A model generated the notes under the pieces. It had not been told where the DNA came from. It did no database searches and saw only the letters and a list, made by a program, of their open reading frames with translations. Of a DNA stretch of 64,000 nt, positions 1-12,442 are shown piece by piece (position 1 is the stretch's first letter; every line of letters starts with the position of its first letter). The translations under genes were made by a program, and so were the position numbers. This stretch comes from Talaromyces rugulosus (Eukaryota; Ascomycota; Eurotiomycetes; Eurotiales; Trichocomaceae), in the NCBI RefSeq assembly GCF_013368755.1, contig NC_049563.1:1736001-1800000 (forward strand), in the 5' to 3' direction.

Positions 1-524
1 TAGTGCAATTTGTGGACTGATTGGTAGGTATGTGCCGTTTCTCTACTCACCCCAAGACGGCCGCTTCCTTTTTGATTGAGCGAGCGTTGATGGTTACACT
101 AGAAAGAAGCTCCCGACTAAGATATATGTGCTTCTGCTGAGTTACACGAAACGCACGTATACGTTTATAACGCCACGAAATATTTGAAATTTGTCCGTAT
201 CTATATGTCTATGATGCCACCAGGCTGGAAAACATGGCGAGGCTGAGTCGATCGACCTCGTTGGAAAAGGCTGAGGCTATACCATAAATACAGTAGAACC
301 CCCCCCCCCCCCCCCCCCGTGGGGATTGAGGGAAGAAGATCAACTGGAAAATTTCCTACTACTCAAAGTTTCATTCCTTACCTTCAATTTTCCAAAGACA
401 AAGTGCTAGTCTTGATGGTAGTAGTAATCCCACACATCAGTACTTGACATTTTGTCTGTCCCTTCATACCACCAGTTGACTTTGATCTGTTAAAGCATAT
501 ATGCTATAGTGCCCCTCTTTTCGA
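1..524. other. upstream non-coding region
   Basis: No convincing gene is seen. The stretch precedes the first coding region and holds a homopolymeric C tract at 299-318. A pyrimidine-rich segment lies just before the start codon at 525. It is probably the promoter and 5' UTR of the following gene. Confidence 0.5.
299..318. repeat. poly-C homopolymer tract
   Basis: Twenty consecutive C residues are seen, about 205 bp before the start of the first gene. Such tracts are hypermutable, and their length may be uncertain in an assembly. Confidence 0.9.
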
Positions 525-1761
525 ATGCATCGTTACTACCGAGGATACGATCATCAAGCTCCTACTCCAGACACAATGGCGAATCACGGCGTTCCTTATC
601 TGGAAGCCGTCTATGCTCAGCAACCTGTCGCCTCACCTGCTCCCCGGGCCCAAGGAAACAACGCTGGTCACCCAATCCCTGCTGGCATGGCTGAGCCTGG
701 CATGAACCCCCCTGCTGTCGAACCTAAAGGCGAGAAACGAATTCCCTCAGACGAAGGAATCTTAGAGCCTCGATATGAAGGGTTCGTGTTTTGTTTGTGC
801 AAATCCCGGAAAGACCGAAAGGAGGAAACGGGTGTCAAGCGTAAGGCTATGACAGGAAATCAAAATGATTTGAAGAAGATGGTGGGAAAAAGACCGATCG
901 AGAAAGAAAACTTGCGCCAGTTATCCCCCTTCACGAAGGTGCTGCATTCAAAAGCCGAGAAATGGGTGGAAAAGCTTAATAACGAACACCCCGGTTTCAA
1001 ATGGACACTGGCATATGAAAAAGCCAAAGATGAACGTGAGTTGGGCGTCATTTTGAAGAGAGAAGTGAAGAGAGAGAAGCCCATTCTCAGTGCAACGCCT
1101 GAACAGTTTGCCGGAAACGATGCTGCTGGAAACGTCTACGCCTCTGTGGAGCCGAATGAACCACATAGACAACTTCAAGACATCGATCCCTATTATGAAA
1201 GCAATATCCAGCAGCAGCATCCTTTGGCTAATATCTCTATTCCTTATGCTCCTTACCCACAACGTCCAGCACACGGTCTTCCTAGCAACTTCAATGTCCA
1301 ACCTGGCTATGCGGAAGCTCAGCAGCAGCAACAACACAGCCAGCAACACCGCCAGCAACACCGCCAGCAGCCTCCCCATCCACCGCCACCCAACTACATT
1401 CCCAATCATCGAGTGTGGTACAACAACCCAGACAAACACAAGAAGCCCCAGTTTGGCGATGTAGGTCACCTTAGCTCTGATTTTACAGATCACAGCACCG
1501 CGACTCAGGACGATTCCTCTTGGGGTACTATGAGTGAAGTCTCGGTTGATAGTCATTCTTATGAAAGCGACTATTCTGGGCCTCGTAGCACTTTTCATAA
1601 AAAGAAGCCCAGCCGCCGAGAGAAAACCCGAGAGAAAAGTCGGCCTGTCTCGGAGAAGTTAATTCATCCTGCGTCTCCTTCTCCTCTTCCTCCTCTTCCT
1701 GCAGCAGCAGCAGCTCCTCCTCCACCCCCAGCCCCTTCTGCTGCTCCTTCTGCTGCTCCTT

Positions 1762-1794
<33 letters not shown>

Positions 1795-2114
1795 AAGGTG
1801 TACCCTCTGTCCCTGATCCGCAACTTAGGTGTGTGAACCACTATCATCCTATCGTGATCTACCACAAGCATTTATATTGCGAGGGCCCTCGTCACGGAAT
1901 GATAGCCCACCGATACCATCCATGTTTTGAAGCCTCTCGCCATAGGGGAATCCACGAAGAACCTTTATGTCACGCTCCTTACAGCTCCTCCTACGAAAAT
2001 ACTTTAAATCTTCCAAGCTGTGAGCGTCATCACTGTGGGTCCTACGACAGGCGTTCCTCTCACGAGGCCCGCTATCATGATTTCCCTAGGCATCACTGTC
2101 ACTGCAACCTTTAG
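525..2114 (+). CDS. low-complexity protein with His/Cys-rich C-terminus
   Basis: A single uninterrupted frame of 529 residues; I do not recognise the family. Residues about 75-190 are charged and look like the only folded region, with a Cys-Leu-Cys motif and a Lys/Glu-rich segment. The middle is disordered: a Gln/His run near residues 265-285, Pro runs, then poly-Ala/Pro at about 390-425 encoded by GCT/GCA trinucleotide repeats. The last 95 residues or so are unusual, very rich in His, Tyr, Cys and Arg, ending His-Cys-His-Cys-Asn-Leu, which could bind metal. No signal peptide or membrane span is evident. ATG 525 is the first Met of the frame. An alternative frame opens at 509 but is short and overlaps it. 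Function is unknown. Confidence 0.7.
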
Positions 2115-2682
2115 TTCCGAGATATAATATACGTGCTGATATTCGTTCGGAATTGCCTCGGCTATGTACTCTATTCACCTGTACGATAAAGACTCTCCTC
2201 TATTCTCGGCGGCGACGATTGCCAAAAGTCCGGCTGGACAAGGCTTTTTGCTTTGTATTTCTGATTTCATTTCTTACTTTCTTACCTTCTTTCGGATTGT
2301 CAGATTTCCAGATTTAAATATGTACCAGATTGACTAGATTGACCAGACCAAAGCCTGTAAGGCGGGGCATGTAGTATTTACTTGATCTATATAGCAAAGA
2401 ATGCCAGTGTATTTATTATTGACAGAAGCAAAAAAGAAAAGAAAAGAAAACCTCAGCTGACTCGGACTAAACTGATCAAAACCTGCATGCTGATGTATGT
2501 CGGGTTTTCGGTGAGGTCATTGGGCTCGGTCGACTGCTTCCGGCATCGCCCGCCTTAGGACTCTCTTCTCTGCTCAGTTCGGCTTCAACGATCTCTTGTT
2601 ACTCTTCAACCCATTCAAACTTGAAAAATATTCATTCTATTTTTTTTTTTATCATCCTTCTTTTTCATAGCATTCAGCCAAG
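2115..2682. other. intergenic region, promoter of the triosephosphate isomerase gene
   Basis: No coding sequence is seen. An A/G-rich repeat (AAAAG units) lies near 2428-2450. A long T-rich pyrimidine tract directly precedes the ATG at 2683, as is usual for highly expressed glycolytic genes of filamentous fungi. Confidence 0.5.
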
Positions 2683-3786
<1,104 letters not shown>

Positions 3787-4050
3787 ATCCTTGGATTATC
3801 TTACCTCAACGAAAAAGCCGTTTCGGGGGTTCATGAAATTTTTAATTTCAATGTAAAAGAAAGAAAAACAGCGCACTAGAGCACTGGTAATTTATGGTAG
3901 ACAACAAAGTTCAAATGTTGGCATAATTTTATGTGCAAGACCATTTCCAAGTCCCGTTCAATTGTTTCATTGGGTATCATATATATACAGGGGGGGAATA
4001 AATATTCTTATATATTAGTTAAACACGGCAGAGTATTTTTCTGCCCTTGG

Positions 4051-5525
4051 TCAAGAAGAATATAGAACCGACACGCCGACGCCTCTCCAATATGAAGGTT
4101 TTGAACTCGGCGCTGCTCCTCCACCCGCACTCTGGCTCGACTCTGCAAGCGACGGTGTCGACACCGGCGAAGAAGAGGAAGGATCCGAGGCTAGTGATGA
4201 GAACGTGCCTGGTCCGAGCGAAACGCCGGCAGTGACAAGGAGTGATTTGACACGTCCTTCCCATAGAACGCGCACGTTCCACGACTGATCAACGCGGATC
4301 TTCACGACCGAGTCTCCTTCTTCCTCTTCTTCTATATTTTCATTACTTGAATTGAAAGAAGCAGCCGGTGATCTGTTCAAGGTGTTGTTGGTGGTCTCTA
4401 GGATACCCATTTTGCGCCGTGCCCAGTCGAGACCGTCGTCTTGCGGGGTGCGAGCGCTCTTGCGCCAGAGTTCGCAGCCGGCTACCATTTCACTCTCCCA
4501 GCTGTAAACATTGAAGCCGAAACGAGAGCTAAATGCGAGATTTGGCGAGGCGCGGACCGAGTATGTCGTCGACAGGGAGCCAGTAAGCGGTGCGAGGGTC
4601 AGCGTCAGCGTGTACGGGAAACTTGATACGGGACCAGTGGTTCCAGCACTTGATGACTTGATGGCCGCAGGTAGAGTAGTAAACTTCACGCCCGTCGATA
4701 GCCCAACAAGGGAAGAAATAGGAGAGTAATAAGCCTCGGCACCGGCAGAAAGGAGTGACACCTTGTCGGCTAACTGTTTGCCAGGCGTGGGGTCAAGACC
4801 AAAGTTCCAAAGACCTCTCCATCCGAAAAGCGCATTATCTGTACTAAACAGGTATTCATTGCTGAAGTTCCCAGTGTCGTGCGACAGCTGCGTCAGGAGT
4901 GCTGCCTGGGGAGCAGACTTGACCAACGGCGGGCCTTGTGTGGACACCAAGGCAGCCGTTAGCTGGGTGGTGGGTGAAAGACGTCTCATAAACAGGGCCG
5001 TCAAGGTCGAGGGCGGTGGTAAATGGAGGGTTGCATGTAACAAAGTTGCTTTTCGTACTACATCATCATGCTGTGAAATTTCTTTATTAGAAAGCGAATC
5101 ATGTAAAGGAATCGCATCCCACCCCCAGTTGCGAATAGGTGGCACAGGCACTTCGATTTGTCGGTATCCCTGGACGAGTTTGCGTAGTGGGATGACACCG
5201 CTTTGAGACTGCGTACTATTGAGCGGCACTGTACTGAACAGGTACGAGACAGATCCATCAATCACACCAACTGTGCCCAGCGTGTATGCCGTCGCGAAAT
5301 GCGGTGTGGACAGCGACGACAGATGGACCTGCAGGCGTTCAGGGACGTGAAAGTCAAGCAGCGCTGGATAGTCGTCATCTCAGATTAGCCAACATAGCCG
5401 GAGAAATGCAATTCGACGGTCAACATACACTCTGCGGTCGCGGTCAACGAGGAATACGAGTTGTCGCGATTCCATCGCGTCGCTTCCCCGAAGGCGAGCT
5501 GGATGTAATCCATGAATTCCAGCAT
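4051..5525 (-). CDS. mdm10: mitochondrial distribution and morphology protein 10
   Basis: Mitochondrial outer-membrane beta-barrel. In fungi it belongs to the ERMES ER-mitochondria tether and associates with the SAM complex in beta-barrel assembly. Two exons, read downwards: 5525-5429 and 5363-4051, giving about 469 residues. The start is chosen because the first exon encodes the typical Mdm10 terminus ([16 protein letters not shown], then [13 protein letters not shown]). The intron donor GTATGT at 5428 joins in frame to [11 protein letters not shown]. The rest consists of alternating short beta-strand-like segments and closes with the conserved SYWRGVGVS region. A low-complexity acidic and Ser-rich insertion near the C-terminal third looks like a variable loop. 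No N-terminal presequence is seen, as expected for a barrel. Confidence 0.93.
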
Positions 5526-5987
5526 TTTATTCCGGGCTGCGCGGTCACGAGAACATCATAAAACGAAATGTTTATCCTGGTCAGTCGCAGCAACACATGA
5601 CCTGCCGCAAGAGGACGTGGATGCTCAATTGGGGATCGTGAAGTACGTAGAGAGTTCGCGAACTCCGATGAGGGAAGTCTACGGGCTACTTGGTGCCTGA
5701 GGCAGCAAAGTCTCCATATTGCCTATCGCGGCTAGCGAACCCCCGCACCGCTAGTCCTATACAGGCTAGACCATGCTCGGATAAGGCTCGAAGCCTCGTC
5801 TTTTGCCTATCGAGAAAAAAAATAAAAAAAATAAAAATCCACCAACACCGAGTCTGTAATCGACTACACCGTTTTCTGTCAAGCCCGATAGTCGCCAAAT
5901 CGCTGCGATATCGCGATTAAATCCCTATAAATCACAGGAATTTTACTATAACACTACCCTCGCCATCGCCCGCGAGCCGCATTCACA
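5526..5987. other. divergent promoter region between mdm10 and mrt4 genes
   Basis: A 462 bp head-to-head spacer without a supported gene. It contains an A-rich block around 5816-5837. It probably holds the promoters of both flanking genes. Confidence 0.5.
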
Positions 5988-6787
5988 ATGCCTGTTTCCA
6001 AGCGTGCCCGCCTCGTCCATGAGTCCAAGACCACCAAGAAAAACCACAAGGAGCAAACTCGACGCCTGTTCACTAATATCCGTGAGAGCGTTGATAAATA
6101 TGACCGTCTTTTTGTCTTTTCCGTCGACAATATGCGCAACACCTACTTGAAGGATGTGCGCACCGAGTTCTCTGATAGCCGGTATGTTTTTTCCTGCCTA
6201 TTCATTCGTTCCACCGATCTGACTATTTTACGTTCCATAGGATATTCTTTGGCAAGACAAAAGTCATGGCCATTGCCTTGGGAAACACCGCAGAGACCGC
6301 CTATGCCGAGAATCTGGACAAACTGACACCGTTCCTTACCGGCGCTGTGGGACTGCTCTTTACTTCTCGACCCCCCGCTGACGTGCTCGCCTACTTTGAC
6401 TCCTTCAGCCCATTAGACTTTGCTCGCGCTGGCACCGTCAGCACGCGTGCCTTCACAATCCCCAATGGCGTGGTGTATTCGCGCGCAGGCGAGATCCCAG
6501 TCTCGGACGACGAGCCCATCAGCCACACAGTGGAGCCGGCGCTTCGCAAGCTGGGCGTGCCTACGAGACTGATCAAGGGTAAAGTCTTGCTCGAGCTTAC
6601 AGACGGAGAAAAGGGCTATCTGGTATGCCGCGAGGGGGAAACGCTTGACTCACGGCAGACGACCATATTGAAGATGTTTGGTGTCGCCAGCTCTGAGTTT
6701 CGCGTGCTCATGAAGGCTCAATGGGAGCGTGAAGATCACACAGTGACGGTTTTGGAAAAATCAGATGCCGAGATGGATGTCGAATAG
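5988..6787 (+). CDS. mrt4: ribosome assembly factor Mrt4 (uL10/P0-like)
   Basis: Nucleolar trans-acting factor that occupies the P0 (uL10) site of pre-60S particles and is later exchanged for P0. Two exons, 5988-6181 and 6241-6787, give 246 residues, typical for Mrt4. The N-terminus MPVSKRARLVHESKTTKK matches the family. It is followed by the uL10-like core (FSVDNMRNTYLKDVR, then FFGKTKVMAIALGNT). The protein lacks the acidic SDDDMGFGLFD-type tail of true P0, which separates it from the stalk protein. The intron has a GTATGT donor and a TAG acceptor and restores the frame in the Arg of DSRIFFG. Confidence 0.94.
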
Positions 6788-7611
6788 ATCTTGTCAATCG
6801 ATCTTTTGGTATTTGAAAGGGGAACAAAACCTCAGCATTCCAAGGTGTATGGCGTTCTTTCGGGTTAGGAGACACTACCAAAAAAAATTGTTTCGTCGCA
6901 GCTCGTGGTAAAGAGTGCTTTTCAAACGGATCTAAAAGCAATACTCTATCTACCCCCATGTTTGAAGAGCTTGGAGGAACACCAATTGATGTATGTATGG
7001 AACACCTTTGTCCATATCGATAGATTTATTATGACCGTATGAAATTTGAATTTTTACCTAAATACCCCCTTAAAACAAGGAGTTGCAATACATCACCTTC
7101 TGACCCAAGCGGCAATTCGTGCCACACTTAGATTTCTTACCTAAAGAAATATGCATTATACATCCATATTGCCCCCTGTCGTGCCCGTATCTGTTTCCTG
7201 ATAAAAAAATAAAATACACATACTTACCCCAACATGAAGTGGAAACGAAGCGGAAGCGGAAGTGAACAGATTATGAAAAGAAAGAAAAAACAGCAATGAA
7301 CAACCAAACAAATAGGGTAGTAACACATGGGTATGCAATGGTGAAAAAGAAAAGGCTTTTCCAGGCCAGCTCGTCGACAGACCAGAACTGATTCAGCATC
7401 AATATAGCAGTCGACCAAAGGGTCTCATGAAGGAGACAGTTTTGTAGGTATTTCGACTCCAGACTCGGCATAATGGTATATCGTCGTCCTCGGATTGAAG
7501 TCGGCCGACCTTACCCTTGGCTAGAGAGAGAAAGAAGCGACCCTAGAGTGTGAGGTGAGGGATACCCACCAGAAGGCACTGACAGGCAAACCCGTGAAGA
7601 TATGTGTGCCT
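6788..7611. other. convergent intergenic region
   Basis: Lies between two convergent genes (mrt4 and U1-70K). AT-rich 3' flanks are seen, with short frames on the minus strand that have no recognisable protein. No gene is supported. Confidence 0.5.
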
Positions 7612-9014
7612 TTAGTACCTTCTTTTAGCTCGAGGGTCATCATACCCGTCATCTTCATGGTGTCTCTTGCGAGAGTAGTCATCTCGTCCTCCATATCTAT
7701 CACCTCGGTCCCCCCGGTCGCGATCCCTGCGATCCCCATCTCTATCTCCGTAGCGGTCGCGGTTATGCTCACGATCTCGGTCTCTGTTGTCGCGGCGGTC
7801 ACGGTCACCACCAAAGTCACGAGATCTTACCGGCTCTGAATTACTGCCTGTTCCCCTTCTGTCACGATCAGGTCTGCCATCACCTCGCCTATCGTTCCGG
7901 CCACCTCCTGGACCTGAAGGAGCATTTGGTGGAGCTTGACCGCCGAATCCATTGCGGCCACCCTGATAACCGATACCTGACCTTGGGCCGCCAAATCCTC
8001 CCCGATCGCCAAATCCTCCACGATCACGAAAGCCTCCACGGAAGCCTCCACCACCCCTGCCACCGAATCCACCTCTGAATCCGCCAGAAAACCCACCAGG
8101 ACCGGAGGGTGCGTTGAAGCCACCTGGTCCCATTGGGCGAGCTGGAGCGGCCTTTGTGTAGCCACGTCCACCAAGGCCTCCACCGAAACGACGTGGTCGC
8201 CAGCCTTTGACTGTACGACCACGTTCAACATCAACCAACACCCGCCGGTCCTTGATACGAATACCATCTGTTTCCTTGTAGGCGGCTGATTATCACAAGG
8301 TTCACGCAGTGTCAGTAATCATTATAATCATTTCAATGTGATGAGCTGCAAATTATAGACTGTAGGCTCTAGTCCGTCGCCCTAATGTTCTGGGGGGAAA
8401 AAGCAAGGGGGATGTATTACCCTTCATATCTTTCTCGCGTTCAAAGACGACGAAAGCATAGCCTCGATGAGGCTTTTTTGGGTTCTGTTTTTCCGTGTCT
8501 TTGACGATACGGATCTAAGGTTATTGTAAGCATTTCATTATATAATCCTTCTGTTCAGTTCAACTTACTCTCTCAATAGGGCCGAATCGACTGAATTCCC
8601 GCTCCAGATCGGATTCCTTAACCTCATAGCTCAGTCGAGCAATGAACAGGGTTCTGAACGGGTCTCCACGTGCTTGAGGATCGGTCGAGGGGTCATCTGT
8701 AACAAGAAATCAGCCTCGTCAACTCGCAAGAACAAACAGTGAATCTTCGTACATTTCTCAACTCCTTCAGTAAGTTGCCGTTCCATGCGCTCCTTCTTCT
8801 CCACCTTCAAACGCGCATTGCGCTGCAACCAACTTTCGGTCGCATTATACGGGACCTCCTCGCCGTACTGCTTCAAATCTCCAAGAAGATCTGCCACACC
8901 ACCAATAGTACTCTTTTTGCAGTCATCAGGCGCGCGATCGCCAGGCGGGATGTAGCGGAGAGGTGGACGCGGTTGGAAGAGCGCCAACAGGTTGGGAGGG
9001 AGCTTGTCGGTCAT
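7612..9014 (-). CDS. U1 snRNP 70 kDa protein
   Basis: Binds stem-loop I of U1 snRNA and helps U1 recognise 5' splice sites in the nucleus. Four exons: 9014-8753, 8696-8569, 8514-8421 and 8285-7612, giving 385 residues. The N-terminal region ([19 protein letters not shown], then [21 protein letters not shown]) matches the U1-70K N-domain. The RRM has RNP2 (LFIARL, about 104-109) and RNP1 (RGYAFVVF, about 147-154), followed by [19 protein letters not shown], a family hallmark. The tail is an RGG-rich segment and then an Arg-Asp/Arg-Glu alternating region ending DPRAKRRY. The tail takes the place of metazoan RS-like repeats. It is head-to-head with the mL43 gene. Confidence 0.96.
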
Positions 9015-9357
9015 TTTTCGACTTTCCCTTTCTTTTTCACCAAGGGAAAAAAGAAAAAAGAAAACGATTTACTCTGGGCGAATACCCAGGTTCGGTTTGG
9101 CGATGCGTTTATCTGCGCAAACTCAACATGGATGGATTTTGGAAATCGCTTTTTTGTTTCGTTGTTCGTGTTCGTGTCGCTGAACTCGGGGCCAGGGAAG
9201 TTGCGGCGCGCCCTTGGAGTCGTTTTTTAGACGCGGTTAGCCGCGCCGAGCCGCTCGGCAGTTCTACCAACCAGATGCCAGCGTCGATGACTTCCCGAGA
9301 AAACCGGCAAAGCAAAGAGAGCATCGACAAGTCAACCATAGACAACACATCGCGACA
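9015..9357. other. divergent promoter region between U1-70K and mL43 genes
   Basis: A 343 bp head-to-head spacer. It has a pyrimidine tract followed by an A-rich block close to the U1-70K start. No independent gene is supported, although short frames cross it. Confidence 0.5.
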
Positions 9358-9893
9358 ATGACTGTGCGGGGGATCAAATCTATCACCAAGGCCCAGGTAT
9401 GGATGTTTTTACATTCTTTGAATGCAACACTCTGTGATTTCTAACTTGTTCCTACAGAATGGGGTTGGTGCATTCATCCTGCAATGCAAGCGACTAGAAT
9501 TCTCATACTGTGATTATGGTGGCAGCTCTCGAGGCATGCTGTACGGCTCACTATCCTCCTGAAACCCAACATACAAAATCAACTGACAGCCAACAAAATA
9601 GGACCTTCCTCAAAGAACAGCTTCCCGATTTCGCCAGAGCCAATCCCCAGATCGAATTCCGCGTTGCGCCACGGCCCAACCAACACCCCGTCATCAAGGG
9701 ACACTACATCAATGGCGGAATCAAGGCAGTCTGTGTGCGCAATTTCGAGCCCAAGGATATCATGGACAAGGTCGAATATTTCAAACAATCCAGCGGCGAG
9801 AAACTCAAGAAACAGAGGAAACCAGTCACTAGTGTGAACGAAAGTGTTCGTGGTATCTGGTCACCGTACCACGGTGATCTCAAGATGGTTTAA
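9358..9893 (+). CDS. mitochondrial large ribosomal subunit protein mL43
   Basis: Structural protein of the 54S mitochondrial ribosomal subunit (yeast MRPL51, L51/S25/CI-B8 thioredoxin-like fold). Three exons, 9358-9396, 9458-9540 and 9602-9893, give 137 residues. Hallmarks are NGVGAFILQCKRLEF, the conserved SSRGM, PRPNQHPVIKGHYING and the C-terminal SVNESVRGIWSP. The short first exon (13 codons) encodes MTVRGIKSITKAQ, as in other fungi. Exon joins keep the frame: CAG then AAT, and CT plus G. Confidence 0.93.
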
Positions 9894-10758
9894 AATCTTG
9901 GGAGAAATATTTTTATGATTGCTTCCAGCGCAGATTCGGAGTTTTCTTCTTTTTCTTTTTCTTTTTCGCTGTTCTTTTTTTTTTTTTGTTCGATATCTCA
10001 GGGTTAGATGTGCCTAGTCTACCCCAGAAAGCCTCGCTCTAGGACTGGCTTGTTTATATGTATTATATATCACACTCGCATATTTCAAATGTTCGTTAAG
10101 CACTTGAATAAAAGTATGCAATGTCTACGACCAACATCGACCAAGTTAACATCAACAGAAAACATACCTACTGGCCTGCAGCGAAGTCGATTTGACGCGC
10201 CTGAAAAGCCTGCAAGCCGGTTAGTGAGGTTATATAAAGAGGATTGCAACGTTCTGAGGATGGCCTGATTTGCTGCGCCTGGTAGCCTGCAAGCTGGTCA
10301 GTAAGGCTGTACGACCGGACCAGTGCTTAGTCGTCAAAGTACGACAAAAGTATATGCATGAAGATGAGAGTTGGTAATCTCACCGACATGCACACACCAA
10401 GCAAAGAAAAGAAAAGAAAAAGAAAAAAAATACCATCCTTTGAGAGGATTGGACCTCTCAATATTGCACTTCGTGTGCGATGGTGTGTAGCACGGTTGGA
10501 ACACTTTAGCTAATAATTAGTCCACGCCCAATCTGGCATATATCATGACTTGATCACAATCTATGTATCATTGAATTCATGTTTGTGCTTGTGCTATATG
10601 TGATAAACTATGTCAAAGATATGGGTATCTAAAAAAACAACAAAAGACACATATAGAATACCCGCTCTATATTCAAATGCAAATGCAACCCGAAATAAAC
10701 GCCGCTTTCCTTGCTAAAAAGTAAAAACCATGGCCATAACAAGACAGATATATTTTGA
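9894..10758. other. convergent intergenic region with short repeats
   Basis: No gene is supported. A T-rich 3' flank follows mL43. A two-unit direct repeat lies at 10189-10312, and an A/G-rich AAAAG tract near 10404-10430. AT-rich sequence continues to the stop of the next gene. Confidence 0.55.
10189..10312. repeat. two-unit direct repeat, period about 78 bp
   Basis: Unit A begins at 10189 and unit B at 10267. Both start GATTTG, share GCGCCTG and the core AGCCTGCAAGC, and continue GGT(T/C)AGT(G/A)AGG. A more diverged relative of the core lies at 14984-15017 (AGCCTCAGCAAGCTGATCAGTG). The arrangement suggests remnants of a small dispersed element. Confidence 0.6.
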
Positions 10759-12001
10759 TCATAAAAAGATTTGGATCATAGACTTAGGTTGGCTGACAGA
10801 CTTCTCGCACCTGGCCACTTTGCATTTTGAAAATGGCTTACTCTTTGCAGGAGATGCTAGCGTAGATCTCTTTTTGCTCGAGCGGTAATTTGTGCAGTCG
10901 CCACAGTAAACCTAAGTGGTGGGTGTTGGTTAGAAGTGACAAAAAAGTAAGGGCTCTTTTCTTGTACTTACATGGCCACATGGTTTGGCAACCCATATCT
11001 GCTGTGCAAGACCTTCACCAGTACCCAACTCATGATCGCAGTTAGGACACACCACCACGTCATCGTCGGTGGCTGTTCTCGTGAACCCCTCTGTTGCTGG
11101 GCTTGGAGCCTTGTATGATGGCGGTGGAGTCGGAGGTGTAGGCTCGTGCATGGTATACGCAGGAGCCTGGTAGTCCAGATCTATCGTAAGATCTATATTG
11201 GGATTCAAGTTGTCTGCGAGAAAGAATTCTTCCAAACTTGGTTGAATCACTCGTCGCCGACTCATACGTCCAGCACGTAGGGCGATTTCCTCTCGAAAGG
11301 CTTGCTGAGCAGTGGGTGACATAAAGTTAGTCTGGGCGTGGGTGAGGACATCGAGCAGACGCCTTGGAGCGGAGGTGCGCGTTGGCGCGCGCACTGTAGA
11401 CCGTAGAAATTCCACCTCTGGGCTACTGGGAGGGTCGATATCGACTGTATGGTCGGTCCCATCTTCCAGATCGACAACATCTGCCATTATATTCCTTCCA
11501 AATCTGGGCGGTCGATGACGGCGAGGCTGGTGGCTGTGAAGAGACTGGGTGCGAGACGGCTGCGCACGGGAGAGTTGTGGTGAAGGAGGAGAATCCGGTT
11601 CGTTTGTCAGATCAATGACATCTTCTGTCTGTGGAGGTGGAGAAGTCGTTGTGGACATTATGGGCCGCCGAAAATCATATCCATCTCCTTGATAGCGTGG
11701 TTGTGGCACTGGTAGACTGAGATGATGAGGATGATGGCGCGGAGCCGCCGCGGAGCTGGACGATGACTCCCCGTACTGTCGCCATGCTGGACGACTTTGA
11801 TGGTTATGGTGAGGCATTTCACGACGAGGAGTCTGAGAGTTGCAAAAATAGGCAGCGCTGTTAGTGAAAAAAAAAACCAGAAACCGAGGGAGGCGAACGA
11901 AGTCAAGATGAGGAGCCATGTATGCCCCGCAGGCTTGTGGGTTCAGGACATACCTTGCGGGACCTGGAAGGCAGGAACTGCGCCTGGGAATCGTGATTCA
12001 T
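10759..12001 (-). CDS. RING-like zinc-finger protein, mostly disordered
   Basis: Three exons, 12001-11954, 11832-10972 and 10911-10759, give 353 residues. Only the C-terminus looks folded. A RING-type Cys/His series is present (Cys278, Cys281, Cys301, His303, Cys306, Cys309, Cys333, Cys338), split by the last intron between His303 and Val304. The rest is His/Pro/Ser-rich and contains two acidic VIDLT/VVDLE-type stretches that resemble SUMO-interacting motifs. That combination recalls SUMO-targeted ubiquitin ligases, but this is inference. The start at 12001 gives MNHDSQAQFLPSRSRK joined in phase to TPRREMPHHNH. A longer frame beginning at 11919 would retain intron sequence. Confidence 0.75.
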
Positions 12002-12442
12002 AGCAAAGGCGGCACAGGCGCAGATGACGGGAGAAATTCCCAGCAACGAAGGTATTGTGATGAGACGCTGGGTAGTGGCGAGGAATTGGGAGAAAAGGGA
12101 GAGAGTTCTCACAAGCATCGGATGAAGCCGAGTCCGCCGCAACGGCAACTATGGTGTGCCACGCTGGTTGGCTGTCTGAAAAGCGGGGACTGAAGACGAT
12201 ACATCAGATAAAGACAACACATAAAAAATGAAAAAAAAAAAACCAGCCCATGACTTTGTGAATTTTATGTGAGAGTATTATTGTGAATAAAAATGTATCA
12301 AGTACGAACGACCTAATGGCTTTGCTTTTGTATTACAAACATGTCAAATTCATTCCATCCAAATTCCACCCTCTGCATCCTAAAAAAGAACCACTCCAGC
12401 AACCAACTAAGAGCTAACAGACTAAAAGTACAGACTTGGATA
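12002..12442. other. short intergenic region
   Basis: Separates two genes on the minus strand: the stop of the prp19 gene is at 12443 and the start of the RING-like gene at 12001. It contains an A-run near 12231-12242. No coding signal is supported; it probably holds the RING gene promoter and the prp19 3' UTR. Confidence 0.5.

Noticed and set aside
948..1598. Long open frame on the minus strand opposite the first gene
   Set aside because: It lies wholly within the plus-strand coding region, and its composition mirrors the complementary codons. No domain is visible.
7827..8267. Long minus-strand frame overlapping the U1-70K last exon
   Set aside because: It is a shifted frame of the RGG/RD-rich exon. 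The true frame contains the family motifs.
10930..11919. Start of the RING-like gene at 11919
   Set aside because: The frame would translate T-rich intron sequence. An upstream exon at 12001-11954 with GTATGT donor and CAG acceptor gives a better protein.
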